From contig NZ_CAJVCE010000008.1 of assembly GCF_910594985.1 (NCBI RefSeq), positions 257,163 to 321,162 on the forward strand: DNA of 64,000 nucleotides. Direction: 5' to 3'. This document shows, in pieces, positions 43,553 to 51,895 of the stretch (position 1 is the stretch's first letter; the number at the start of each line of letters is the position of its first letter). A model generated the notes under the pieces. It was not told the DNA's origin. It did no database searches and saw only the letters and a list, made by a program, of their open reading frames with translations. The position numbers and the translations under genes are program-made. Source of the DNA: Paenibacillus allorhizosphaerae. GTDB taxonomy: Bacteria; Bacillota; Bacilli; Paenibacillales; NBRC-103111.

Positions 43553-44311
43553 TCACATACCGTCGCTCCTGCGCCTGAACTCCCTTGGTCCGACGCCCGT
43601 AGTCCTTTTAACGAACCGCGAGAACGAAAAAATATCTTTGAATCCAAGCTCTTCGGTAATGTCCGATATATTAAATTCGCTGTACTGCAGCATTTCTTTA
43701 ACTTTTTCCATTCGCACCCGGTCGATGAACGATTTCAAATTTTCGCCGGTATGCTGCTTGAATTGATTGGATAAATGACTGCGCGTATAAGACAAGCGAT
43801 TGGCAAGTTCGTCTACGGTTACCGGTTTGCCGTTCTTCTCCCTCACGATGTCGGATACCGTCCGCACCAACTTGCTCGCATCGTCTTCGGCATGGCCGTT
43901 ATCGTCCGAGCGAAGGTATATGAACAACGCATCGATCAGCGCTTCCACGAACGCTTTTTCATACGGCCTCAGGACGGTACCGGTCACCATCGTTTGGAGA
44001 GAGGCGCTGAATTTTTCCGTAAACACCGACTTCCGGATGACGCCGCCCGGCCCTGCAATATCCGTTCCGCTGCGTTCGAATTTCAGGCTGATCCAAGCCG
44101 TTCCGGGATCGTCATAGCAGAACTGATGCTCTCGATAGGGGGGGATCCACAGCATATCCCCGGCATTCAGTGCCTCGCTCTCACCGTTCAACGTGTAGAC
44201 GATACGCCGGCGCGTGGCAAGTTCCACCTGCCAGAAAGGATGCGAATGCAAGCCGGTTTTACCGGCGCTCTGTCTTACGGTTTTATAGAAAGTGAGCAGA
44301 TTCGTGCTCAT
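43553..44311 (-). CDS. AraC-family regulator with cupin sensor domain
   Basis: 252 residues from the ATG at 44311, where GGGAGG sits at a good distance; a GTG at 44323 overlaps that site. The N-terminal ~110 residues are a cupin of the AraC sensor type (LHSHPFWQVELATRRRIVYT, GDMLWIPPYREHQF). The C-terminus has both helix-turn-helix units (VDELANRLSYTRSHLSNQFK; ISDITEELGFKDIFSFSRFVKRTTGVGPREF). It is divergent from the four-gene operon at 44455-48913 and is its likely regulator. Confidence 0.92.
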   Translation of the reverse strand: MSTNLLTFYKTVRQSAGKTGLHSHPFWQVELATRRRIVYTLNGESEALNAGDMLWIPPYREHQFCYDDPGTAWISLKFERSGTDIAGPGGVIRKSVFTEKFSASLQTMVTGTVLRPYEKAFVEALIDALFIYLRSDDNGHAEDDASKLVRTVSDIVREKNGKPVTVDELANRLSYTRSHLSNQFKQHTGENLKSFIDRVRMEKVKEMLQYSEFNISDITEELGFKDIFSFSRFVKRTTGVGPREFRRRSDGM

Positions 44312-44454
44312 ACGTGAGGCCACCTCCCTATAAGCTAAACAATATCAAGAATCATACAAAACGACAAGTAATGAAGCGATTTTGCCATTCGTTCCATATG
44401 CCGGCGATGGTATATTTGTTTTGAAAACATAATGGAAAGGTTGTGCCGTTCAAG

Positions 44455-45438
44455 ATGGTCCAAATTGGAGTGTTATTGCCGATTAGCATGCAAAAAGCTA
44501 TATTTTCCGAAGCTAGCCGCAACGATCTGGAAGCGGTTGCAAATGTTCGTTGGAATGAAACGGACGAACAACTGAATGATGAGCAAGCATGCGAATTCCT
44601 TCAAGGTTGCGAAGTGTCCATCGGCTCATGGAGAACGCCGAAGCCGAGCAAAGCGATTCTGGAGGCATGTCCTACGATTAAGCTTTGGGAGCATGCAGCC
44701 GGGTCGGTCAAAGCTTTTTTTACCGATGAACTGCAAGGAAAAGAGATCATGATAGCTTCATGCGCCCCGGCGATCGGGAGAACGGTCGCGGAGATGGTTC
44801 TCGGCGAAATGATTATCGGCCTGCGCCGCATTATTCCGAATGCGCAGAGCAACCGTACGGAGCGGAGAACGCCCGTGCCGAATAAGCTGTATTTGGCGGC
44901 AGCGACCGTCGGTATCATCGGCGCATCGCAAGTCGGGCGGTATTTTCTGCAGCTCGTGCGTCCATTCGGCCCGCGGGTGCTGCTCTACGATCCGTACATC
45001 ACGCATGAAGCGGCGGCGCAATTGGGCGCAACGAAAGTCGATTCGCTGCTGGAGCTGTGCGCACAATGCGATGCCATCACCATGCATACACCGATGACCG
45101 ATAGTACGAGGCAAATGATGGGGGCTAAGGAATTTCAGGCGATGAAAGACGACGCCGTATTCATCAATTCCTCGCGCGGGGGCTGCATCGACGAGCGGGC
45201 GCTCATTGCGGAATTGGAAAAAGGCCGTCTGTTCGCTTTCCTCGATGTCTCCGATCCGGAGCCGGCGGATATGGACAATCCGATCCGAACGATGCCGAAT
45301 GTCATTTACACGTCCCATCTGGCCGGCGGTCAAAGCTACCATATCGGCAATCAGGTTGTGGAAGACGTTAAGGCGTATTTGAGCGGGCAAAAGCCGAAAA
45401 TGGTCGTCACCTGGGATATGCTCGACCGGCTCGCCTAA
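44455..45438 (+). CDS. D-isomer-specific 2-hydroxyacid dehydrogenase (copy 1)
   Basis: About 327 residues. ATG 44455 aligns with the paralog at 60374-61363 (both begin with a hydrophobic strand then Pro), but the GGAAAGG site fits GTG 44443 no better, so the start is uncertain by four residues. The NAD-binding fold is intact (VGIIGASQVGRYFLQL) and the catalytic Arg, Glu and His are present in SSRGGCIDERAL, DVSDPEPAD and YTSHLAGG. It probably reduces a 2-keto acid or oxidises a 2-hydroxyacid derived from a sugar. It is the first of four tightly packed genes, divergent from an AraC regulator. Confidence 0.9.
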   Translation: MVQIGVLLPISMQKAIFSEASRNDLEAVANVRWNETDEQLNDEQACEFLQGCEVSIGSWRTPKPSKAILEACPTIKLWEHAAGSVKAFFTDELQGKEIMIASCAPAIGRTVAEMVLGEMIIGLRRIIPNAQSNRTERRTPVPNKLYLAAATVGIIGASQVGRYFLQLVRPFGPRVLLYDPYITHEAAAQLGATKVDSLLELCAQCDAITMHTPMTDSTRQMMGAKEFQAMKDDAVFINSSRGGCIDERALIAELEKGRLFAFLDVSDPEPADMDNPIRTMPNVIYTSHLAGGQSYHIGNQVVEDVKAYLSGQKPKMVVTWDMLDRLA

Positions 45439-45460
45439 CCATATTCGGGAGGTATGACCT

Positions 45461-46318
45461 ATGAAGGAGATAACATACTCGCTGTTCCCTAAGTTTTTCC
45501 AAAGCTGTAGTGCGGATCAACTGGCGGAGATCGCTTTGGATTGCGGATTTGATGCCGTGGATCTCGTTGTACGCGACGGCTATTGGGTAACGCCGGAGCG
45601 TATGGCGGAGGAAGCGGCGGCGTTTGTCAAAACGATGCAGCGGCATAAGCTGAACGTCACGTTCGCGACAACAGGTTATTCGCCGGAGATGCTGTCCGAG
45701 GACGATACGCCTTTGCGGGTGATGGCGGAGAATGGCATTGCGAGTTTTCGCATGTCGTATTTTTCATATCAAGCAGACGAAGATTTGTTTGCGCAGATGG
45801 AGAAGGCGCGCATTCAGATGCAGCGCATGGCCGAGCTTTGCGAAAAGTTTCGCGTCAAGGCGGTGTATCAGGTGCACCACGGCGATCGTATGCTGATCCA
45901 GCATACGTATGAGGCGTTGGCCCTGATCAAAGACTTGCCGTCCGAATATATTGGCATTATGCCGGATCCAGGCAACCAATTTCATGAAGGTTCGGACAAC
46001 TGGAACAAGGCGATTGCCGGTTTGGGAAGCTACGCTGCAGCCGTGGGCGTGAAGGACGGCACATTCCGGTTTCGTCCCGAAGATGCAGCTTTGCCGAACA
46101 AAGGCTGGTCCAAGGTATGGACTCCGTGCCAGGAGGGGGTTACCAATTGGCATGTGATCGCCAAGGCGCTGCGCAAAGCGGGTTTTCAAGGCGTGTTCAA
46201 CTTTCAGCCATTCTACCATAGCGGCAGCCTCGACCTGTTGATTCCCGCATTAAAGGAAGAAGTGCGGTATATTACGAAGGTGCTGGAGCAAACGGAGGTC
46301 GCCGATGAAGCCGTATGA
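45461..46318 (+). CDS. Sugar phosphate isomerase/epimerase, TIM-barrel (copy 1)
   Basis: 285 residues with GGGAGG before the ATG. It is an AP-endonuclease-2-like barrel (xylose isomerase-like): LAEIALDCGFDAVDLVVRDG at the first strand, then YQVHHGDRML, IGIMPDPGNQFHEG, AAVGVKDGTFRF and FNFQPFYHSG with metal-ligand-like His, Asp and Glu positions. Members isomerise or dehydrate keto-sugars and inosose compounds. It shares the operon with the dehydrogenase and overlaps the enolase-superfamily gene by 14 bases. A paralog is at 61648. Confidence 0.88.
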   Translation: MKEITYSLFPKFFQSCSADQLAEIALDCGFDAVDLVVRDGYWVTPERMAEEAAAFVKTMQRHKLNVTFATTGYSPEMLSEDDTPLRVMAENGIASFRMSYFSYQADEDLFAQMEKARIQMQRMAELCEKFRVKAVYQVHHGDRMLIQHTYEALALIKDLPSEYIGIMPDPGNQFHEGSDNWNKAIAGLGSYAAAVGVKDGTFRFRPEDAALPNKGWSKVWTPCQEGVTNWHVIAKALRKAGFQGVFNFQPFYHSGSLDLLIPALKEEVRYITKVLEQTEVADEAV

Positions 46319-47702
46319 TATAATGGTAAAAGGACTTGAGCTGTACTACTTGCCCGTGCAAACGCGCGTCCCCTTGAAGTTCGGATCTGAAGTGCTTACG
46401 AGCGTGACCTGTGCCAGAGTGTGCGTTCGAACGGAAAACCGGCGCGGTGAACAGGCGGAAGGGTGGGGCGAAACGCCGCTCAGCGTACAATGGGTGTGGC
46501 CGAGCACGCTGGGTTACGACGTTCGCGAGCGTGCGCTCAAACGCATGTGCGAACTAATCGCCAAAGATTTGGCCGATTGGAAGGAGCAAGGACATGCGTT
46601 CGAGCTCGGTCACTCGTATCAAAAGCAGCGTCTTCCCGAACTGGTTGGCGCCTTTAATGCGACTTCGGGCTTGCCCGAGCCGATCCCGTATTTGGCGGCG
46701 CTCGTCTGCTTTTCCCCCTTTGACATCGCCTTGCATGACGCCTACGGCGTTACGAATCAGATTCCCGTCTACGAAACGTACAAAGCCCAATATATGAACG
46801 CGGATTTATCCGCTTATCTGGAACCGGCAGCCGGGTCAACGATCCGGTTTGACGAATTGTACCCCGAGCACTTTTTTGCGGCTCCGCCTGCCAAGGAGTT
46901 GGTCGCTTGGCATTTGGTCGGCGGCAAAGACTTGCTGTTCAGACATGAGCTGACCGGGAACGAGCGCGATGACGGGTATCCGTATACGCTGGAAGATTGG
47001 ATTGAGCGGGACGGCTTGCAATGCTTGAAAGTGAAGCTCGCGGGCAACGATGCGGCTTGGGATTATACCCGCCTCGTTCAGGTCGGTGAAATTGCCCTTG
47101 CCAGACAGGTGCAGTGGCTGACCGCCGATTTCAATTGCCAGGTTACGGACTGCGAGTACGTGAATGACATATTGGACCGATTGCTGCTGGAACATCCGGC
47201 TATTTACAAATCGATTTTGTACATCGAGCAGCCGTTTCCTTACGATTTGGAGGCGAATCGTCTCGATGTTCGCAGCGTCAGCGCCAGGAAACCGCTCTTT
47301 ATGGACGAGAGCGCCCACGACTGGGAACTCGTGAAGCTCGGCCGGGAGCTCGGATGGACCGGCGTCGCGTTGAAAACTTGCAAGACGCAAACGGGAGCGC
47401 TGCTCAGCCTTTGCTGGGCCAAGGCGCATGGGATGACGCTGATGGTTCAAGATTTGACGAATCCGATGCTGGCGCAAATCCCCCATGTTCTCTTGGCTTA
47501 TTACGCAGGCACGATTATGGGAGTAGAGACGAACGGGATGCAATTTTATCCCGAAGCGTCCGGGTACGAAGCCCGAGTTCATCCGGGATTATACCGGAGG
47601 CAGCAAGGCAAGGTGCAGCTTGACAGCATTTCAGGCAGTGGGTTCGGTTACCGCGCCGGGCAAATGGAGAGGCCGCTGCCGGAGCCCACAGCTCGTTATT
47701 AG
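46305..47702 (+). CDS. Enolase-superfamily enzyme, mandelate racemase/muconate lactonizing type
   Basis: 465 residues, longer than the usual ~370-400 for the group owing to an extended N-terminal capping domain. The barrel keeps the active-site set: LQCLKVKLAG (K-x-K), metal ligands Asp in WLTADFN, Glu in LYIEQPF and Asp in PLFMDES, and a Lys in ALKTCKTQTGAL. It should abstract the proton next to a carboxylate, as in acid-sugar dehydration or epimerisation. GGAGG precedes the ATG, which lies inside the preceding gene. A C-terminal part of another family member is at 63593-64000. Confidence 0.88.
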   Translation: MKPYDIMVKGLELYYLPVQTRVPLKFGSEVLTSVTCARVCVRTENRRGEQAEGWGETPLSVQWVWPSTLGYDVRERALKRMCELIAKDLADWKEQGHAFELGHSYQKQRLPELVGAFNATSGLPEPIPYLAALVCFSPFDIALHDAYGVTNQIPVYETYKAQYMNADLSAYLEPAAGSTIRFDELYPEHFFAAPPAKELVAWHLVGGKDLLFRHELTGNERDDGYPYTLEDWIERDGLQCLKVKLAGNDAAWDYTRLVQVGEIALARQVQWLTADFNCQVTDCEYVNDILDRLLLEHPAIYKSILYIEQPFPYDLEANRLDVRSVSARKPLFMDESAHDWELVKLGRELGWTGVALKTCKTQTGALLSLCWAKAHGMTLMVQDLTNPMLAQIPHVLLAYYAGTIMGVETNGMQFYPEASGYEARVHPGLYRRQQGKVQLDSISGSGFGYRAGQMERPLPEPTARY

Positions 47703-47725
47703 ACAGCAAAAAGGCGGTGATTCCG

Positions 47726-48913
47726 GTGAAACCGGGAAATGGCAAAGTCAACATCGGCATAATCGGAATGGGAAATATGGGGCAGCTGTACATGGAGCAG
47801 CTGTCCAAGATGGATCGCTGCCAGGTCGTGTCGATCTGGAGCCAGAAAGAAGAAAAAGTCAGGAAGTTGTCCGCGGAACATCAAGTGCAGGGCTATACCG
47901 ATTACATCGCTTTATTGGATGCCGGGGACGTAGATGCGGTGATCCTGGCTACGCCCCATTATCAGCATACGCAAATGGCGATCGAAGCGCTGCGCAGAAA
48001 CATCCACGTACTCGTCGAGAAGCCGGTCGCCGCGCATACAAGGGACGCAGAACGCATGATTACCGCGCATGAAGAGCAGAAACGGCACAACCCCGATCTT
48101 GTATTCGCCGCCATACACCAGCAGCGGACGAACGAGCATTGGCGCAAAGTCAAGGAGATGATACAGGACGGCAAATTTGGAAAATTGATGCGCTACTCCT
48201 GGATCAATACCGGCTGGTTCCGTCCGCAGGCTTACTTCAACGTCGGCAATTGGCGCGGAACGTGGTCGGGAGAGGGCGGAGGCGTCCTGTTGAATCAATG
48301 CGCGCATAACCTGGACATCTTGTGGTGGTTGTTCGGGCTGCCGCAATCGATCACGGCGACGGCCTCGTTCGGAAAGTACCACCATATCGAGGTCGAGGAC
48401 GAAGTACAGGCCCTACTGCAGCATGATGGGGGACTGGTCGGCAGCTTTATCGCTTCCACTGCCGAGTGTCCCGGCACCGACCGGCTCGAAATCGTAGGCG
48501 AACATGGGAAGCTGGTTTACGAAAACAAAAAAATCGTGATGCATATCAACGAGGAATCGGCTCTTGACTATATTCAGCAGTCGCAGCGAGCTTTCGGCAC
48601 GGTGAAAAGTCACGTGGAGGAGCTTGAGTTCGCCGGAAAGGCGGGCCCGGGGCATGAGCAAATATTGGAAGACTTCGTTCAGGCCATCCTCGAACGGAGA
48701 GCCCCGCTCGTTCCCGCGGCCGAAGGCCTGAACTCGCTGATGATCATCAATGGAATGGTGCTGTCGGCATTGCGCGAAAGCAAGATTCGCCTTCCGCTGG
48801 ACGGTGGAGAATTCGAGCGCACGCTCCAAAGTCTTATTGAACAATCTACCTACAGCAAACCGGTAACGGATCACGCTGAAGTCAAAGTGGATGTAAAAGA
48901 TTCGTTTCGCTAA
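47726..48913 (+). CDS. Gfo/Idh/MocA-family oxidoreductase (copy 1)
   Basis: About 395 residues. GTG 47726 is preferred because AAGG lies eleven bases ahead; a GTG at 47717 would add three residues. The NAD(P)-binding fold is clear (VNIGIIGMGNMGQLYMEQL) and the catalytic Lys sits in LVEKPVAAHT. GGVLLNQCAHNLDIL and HIEVEDEVQALLQHDGG are typical. Such enzymes oxidise the hydroxyl group of cyclitols or sugars. Last gene of the four-gene operon; no terminator was seen directly after it. A paralog is at 62479. Confidence 0.92.
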   Translation: MKPGNGKVNIGIIGMGNMGQLYMEQLSKMDRCQVVSIWSQKEEKVRKLSAEHQVQGYTDYIALLDAGDVDAVILATPHYQHTQMAIEALRRNIHVLVEKPVAAHTRDAERMITAHEEQKRHNPDLVFAAIHQQRTNEHWRKVKEMIQDGKFGKLMRYSWINTGWFRPQAYFNVGNWRGTWSGEGGGVLLNQCAHNLDILWWLFGLPQSITATASFGKYHHIEVEDEVQALLQHDGGLVGSFIASTAECPGTDRLEIVGEHGKLVYENKKIVMHINEESALDYIQQSQRAFGTVKSHVEELEFAGKAGPGHEQILEDFVQAILERRAPLVPAAEGLNSLMIINGMVLSALRESKIRLPLDGGEFERTLQSLIEQSTYSKPVTDHAEVKVDVKDSFR

Positions 48914-49012
48914 AGGTACAGCCGATTCGCATCTGGGCAAATATGGGACGCTGTTATATAATGGGTGAATTCAAGCTCCGCCACTTATGCATGTAGAAAC
49001 ATGGTGATATCG

Positions 49013-49942
49013 ATGAACGGACAACCGGCAGGCGGCGGCAAATGGCTGCTGCTGTTGTTCATGTTGTGTCTTCTTTGTTCCGGCTGCGTACAGAAGCACG
49101 TCGACTTTGCAGAACCGCCGAGCGCGCCTGATAAAGCAAGCGATCTGACGCCGGGCGCCGTACAAAAGCGGCGTCTTCAAGGCGATGCCGCGATGGAATA
49201 TTATATTTACGTTCCGCGAAAAGGAGGCGATGGCGCGAAACTTTTCGTGACCGTGCACGGCGTTTCCCGAGACGCCGACCTGCATGCCGAGAAATTCGCG
49301 TCGTTGGCCGAACAATACGGCGTCGTATTGATCGCTCCGGTTTTTTCAAGCAAACGATTCCCAGGCTACCAGCAGCTCGGGAATAAGGAGCAAGGGAACC
49401 GCGCCGACCAGGCGCTCATGAAGATCGCGGCCGAGGCGGGGCAACTGTCCGGCGCCCAATCGGACCGACTTTATTTATTCGGTTTCTCCGGGGGCGGGCA
49501 ATTCGTCCACCGGTTTGCCATGGCGTTTCCGGAACGGGTGGCGAAGCTGAGCGTAGGCTCGGCGGGTTGGTATACATTTCCCGATCCGAAGCTGCCTTAT
49601 CCGCAAGGAATCCAATCGGTACCCGATCTTCCCGGCGTCCAATTCGATGCGAACGCATTCCTGAAAATCCCCACTCTTGTTACGGTGGGGGAGCGCGATA
49701 CGACGAGAAACGATCCGCTGGAGAAAGACCCCGAGATCGATGCGCAGCAAGGCTTGACCCGGGTCGAACGGGGAAAGCGATGGGCTCAAGCGATGAAGGA
49801 AGCAGCGAATGCGGAAGGGATTACGGCGGATTACCGATTCCAAACCGTTCCGAATGCGGGTCACAACTTCGAAAACTGCATGGATAAGGGAGGAATGGGG
49901 AAGAGCGTCTTTGAATTTCTGTTTGGCACCGCGCCTGTATAG
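49013..49942 (+). CDS. Lipoprotein alpha/beta hydrolase, polyhydroxybutyrate-depolymerase-like
   Basis: About 309 residues from ATG 49013 (weak ribosome site; an ATG at 49001 is possible). A hydrophobic stretch ends in lipobox LCSGC, so the mature protein is membrane-tethered outside. The hydrolase core has the oxyanion region LFVTVHGVSRDADLHAE, nucleophile elbow LFGFSGGGQFVHRFA and a C-terminal His in VPNAGHNFENC. This organisation recalls PHB depolymerase/feruloyl esterase-like proteins. The substrate is unknown. It is isolated from its neighbours. Confidence 0.85.
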   Translation: MNGQPAGGGKWLLLLFMLCLLCSGCVQKHVDFAEPPSAPDKASDLTPGAVQKRRLQGDAAMEYYIYVPRKGGDGAKLFVTVHGVSRDADLHAEKFASLAEQYGVVLIAPVFSSKRFPGYQQLGNKEQGNRADQALMKIAAEAGQLSGAQSDRLYLFGFSGGGQFVHRFAMAFPERVAKLSVGSAGWYTFPDPKLPYPQGIQSVPDLPGVQFDANAFLKIPTLVTVGERDTTRNDPLEKDPEIDAQQGLTRVERGKRWAQAMKEAANAEGITADYRFQTVPNAGHNFENCMDKGGMGKSVFEFLFGTAPV

Positions 49943-50316
49943 CAGGAGCGGCCCGACCGTACGCTGCACCGCTTCCACCGGTTGGAATGGGGTATGCTGG
50001 GGTGTGCGGCACGCATCATTCGCATCCAGCGACGCCTGAGCGTATAATCCTCTCCTTTGTGACTTGAACGAGCTCCTCATACAGCCGGGACTTCATGGAC
50101 TGCAGTTCCGCATCTCCCGGCTTTGACTCCGCCGAATTCATTACGTTCCGATCGGTCCACCATACCGGACCTCTCGGCTCCGCTTCGTCATTCCTCCCAG
50201 GCAGCATAATACATCCACTGTAATACATCGCGGGCCGAATCATAATGGATTTTTGTTGCGCGATTCCAAAATACGGCACATTGCAGCCTAATACAATTTG
50301 ACTGAGGATATCCCCA
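49943..50316. other. Intergenic stretch without a supported gene
   Basis: 374 bases. A minus-strand frame (down to 50016) reads for a while without stops but overlaps the phosphotransferase gene start and lacks a ribosome site or family similarity, so I do not call a gene. No terminator with a T-run, repeat or promoter stands out. Confidence 0.5.
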
Positions 50317-51252
50317 ATGGACCCTAGCATAGATTCAAATCTGATCACGTTATTGTCGGATATTCGGCGTACTGCAAGTTTTGACAACTATGAATTTCTG
50401 CTTAAAGGCCATTCGAACGCCAAGAAGGTCATTCTTTTTCAGTCCGGCGAACCGGTCTATTTGCTGCGCGTATATGACGCAGATTCGTTTGCGCGCCGCT
50501 CAGAGGAATACGATTACCTCGAGCGGCATTACAATCATGGCGTGAATTGCCAAAAGCCGGTTGCAATCGGTTTGGCTGACGAGCTGAAGCTTTGTTATTT
50601 GTTATTGACGTATACGGAAGGGCAGAGCGGCGAAGAAGCGCTACCCGGCCTATCGCCGGAATCACAATATATGCAAGGCGTGGAAGCGGGAAAGCAATTG
50701 CGAATCATTCATATAGTCGAGCCGAAAGTTCCTTTCCGTTGGGCGGATAAACGATACGGGAAATACGTTAACAAAAAGGAAGTGCTCCGAGAGCTGAATT
50801 TGAACTTCTACAAGCAGCATGAGATCGAATCGTTTATAGAACGCCACTTTCATTTGCTCGAGTCCAGCCCGGTACGATTTCAACATGACGATTTTCATCC
50901 CGCCAACATGATATTTAAGGATGGCCGGCTTAACGGCATCATCGATTTCAGCCGGTTTGATTGGGGCGATCCGTGGGAGGAGTTTTTCAAGCTTCCCAAA
51001 TATACTTGCTGCGTAAGCAAACCGTTTGCCCGGGGGCAAGTTCAAGGCTATTTCGATGGACGGATTCCGGACGAGTTTTGGTTGAAATACCATTTGTTCG
51101 TGGCGCTCAATCAGCATGCCACTTTGATCGGCGGCTATCAGAGCCAAAGAGTAGAAGAAACGCAGGAGAAAATACAGCGGACGATTCAGTCGCATAATTT
51201 TGCGGATGGGGGACCGCCGAGTTGGTTTATATGTAAAAATTTTTTTAGTTGA
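50317..51252 (+). CDS. Aminoglycoside-phosphotransferase-like kinase (APH fold)
   Basis: 311 residues. The protein-kinase-like core has the catalytic loop FQHDDFHPANMIF and the metal-binding motif IIDFSRFDWGDPWEEF. The N-lobe (FDNYEFLLKGHSNAKKVILF) lacks a strong glycine loop, as usual in this family. It is chromosomal, single and not next to other resistance genes, so a housekeeping small-molecule kinase is as likely as antibiotic resistance. No strong ribosome site precedes the ATG at 50317, so the start is less certain. Confidence 0.87.
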   Translation: MDPSIDSNLITLLSDIRRTASFDNYEFLLKGHSNAKKVILFQSGEPVYLLRVYDADSFARRSEEYDYLERHYNHGVNCQKPVAIGLADELKLCYLLLTYTEGQSGEEALPGLSPESQYMQGVEAGKQLRIIHIVEPKVPFRWADKRYGKYVNKKEVLRELNLNFYKQHEIESFIERHFHLLESSPVRFQHDDFHPANMIFKDGRLNGIIDFSRFDWGDPWEEFFKLPKYTCCVSKPFARGQVQGYFDGRIPDEFWLKYHLFVALNQHATLIGGYQSQRVEETQEKIQRTIQSHNFADGGPPSWFICKNFFS

Positions 51253-51277
51253 CATTATCTGACTTAGGAAATATGAT
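51249..51277 (+). promoter_or_regulatory. Strong sigma-A promoter for a short RNA
   Basis: Perfect TTGACA (51249-51254), 17 bases, TATGAT (51272-51277). It overlaps the last bases of the phosphotransferase gene. The -10 lies in an inverted repeat ATATGAT/ATCATAT (51271-51277/51285-51291), a possible operator. Confidence 0.8.
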
Positions 51278-51283
51278 GGTTAT

Positions 51284-51395
51284 AATCATATGAGCATACG
51301 GCAAAGGCTTGAGTCCTGGAGAAAACCTTATCCGTAATCATATCCTTCCATTGTCATGGGTCGGGGGTATGTTTACTAGGATAAGGTTTTTTGTC
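51284..51395 (+). ncRNA. Probable ~110-nt structured RNA ending in a long terminator
   Basis: Directly after the promoter at 51249 the transcript would run ~40 nt and then fold into a long imperfect hairpin: AACCTTATCC/GGATAAGGTT outside, then GTAA/TTAC, CATA/TATG and CC/GG, and CCAT/ATGG at the tip. It is followed by TTTTTT, so it also serves as terminator. No start codon with a ribosome site fits. It may be a small RNA or a leader that stops transcription before the sugar-binding lipoprotein gene at 51896. I recognise no known riboswitch family in it. Confidence 0.6.
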
Positions 51396-51404
51396 ACTAT
51401 ACGT

Positions 51405-51418
51405 TGTTAACGTTCTCA
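51405..51418 (+). promoter_or_regulatory. cre-like box upstream of a sugar-binding lipoprotein gene
   Basis: TGTTAACGTTCTCA departs from TGWAANCGNTNWCA at one position. A second weak match (TGTAAGCGTTTTAA) lies at 51482. Both are 400 or more bases before the ATG at 51896, so relevance is uncertain. Confidence 0.35.
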
Positions 51419-51473
51419 AAAGCGGTGACGGCCTACAGTTCGAATAGCGTTCGCTTGTTTTTTGGAGGCTGCA

Positions 51474-51581
51474 GTGCATCTTGTAAGCGTTTTAATTGGC
51501 GGTAAGTGGAAGAGTGCGTTGACGGTGTTCGTTTTGCAGTACATGGGCAGGGGGAGCTTGATTCAGAAGCGGCCATTTTGA
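51474..51581 (+). pseudogene. Possible HxlR-family regulator remnant
   Basis: A GTG five bases after GGAGG opens a 35-codon frame reading HLVSVLIGGKWKSALTVFVL and then a stop. V-I/L-IGGKWKS is the hallmark start of HxlR winged-helix regulators, but the remaining two thirds are missing. Confidence 0.35.
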
Positions 51582-51895
51582 AAGCGCATCAATTTTATCG
51601 GAAGCACTTACATTGCCAATTTCCTAATCGGAGGAAATATTTACAATTGCTTATCATTTCCCAAACATGGCTTTAACAATCCTCAATTATGATAGGAAAG
51701 GTTCTTAGCTTGTCTGCTGTTAAAGGCCGTTGTCGCCGGAGTTTTTGCGCAAGATGAATATCCGGAGGCAAACGCTTGAGGGGAGGTGATGGAAATACCG
51801 AGCATCCGAGTGCTGGGATGAACGGGACGACATGAGCCGTATACTTTAACGTTTTTTGACTATCATAACACATTCATCAAAAGGGGAGTACAAAC
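51582..51895. other. Intergenic leader before the sugar-binding lipoprotein gene, nothing firm
   Basis: No gene of usual length. There is a small inverted repeat (AGCA/TGCT near 51800), a ribosome-site-like GGGGAGG near 51780 with only a ten-codon frame after it, and TTTAACGTTTTTTGACT near 51845-51861. No convincing promoter was found for the gene at 51896. Confidence 0.4.

Noticed and set aside
50016..50387. 123-codon minus-strand frame, its tail faintly like a Spo0E-type phosphatase
   Set aside because: It overlaps the phosphotransferase start, lacks a ribosome site, and the SQELD motif needed for a Spo0E-like call is missing.
50317..51252. APH-fold kinase as an acquired antibiotic resistance gene
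   Set aside because: No mobile element, integron or second resistance gene nearby; many chromosomal kinases share this fold.
51284..51395. Structured RNA considered as a PyrR-binding leader
   Set aside because: AGTCCTGGAG is superficially similar, but the loop consensus and pyrimidine genes downstream are absent.
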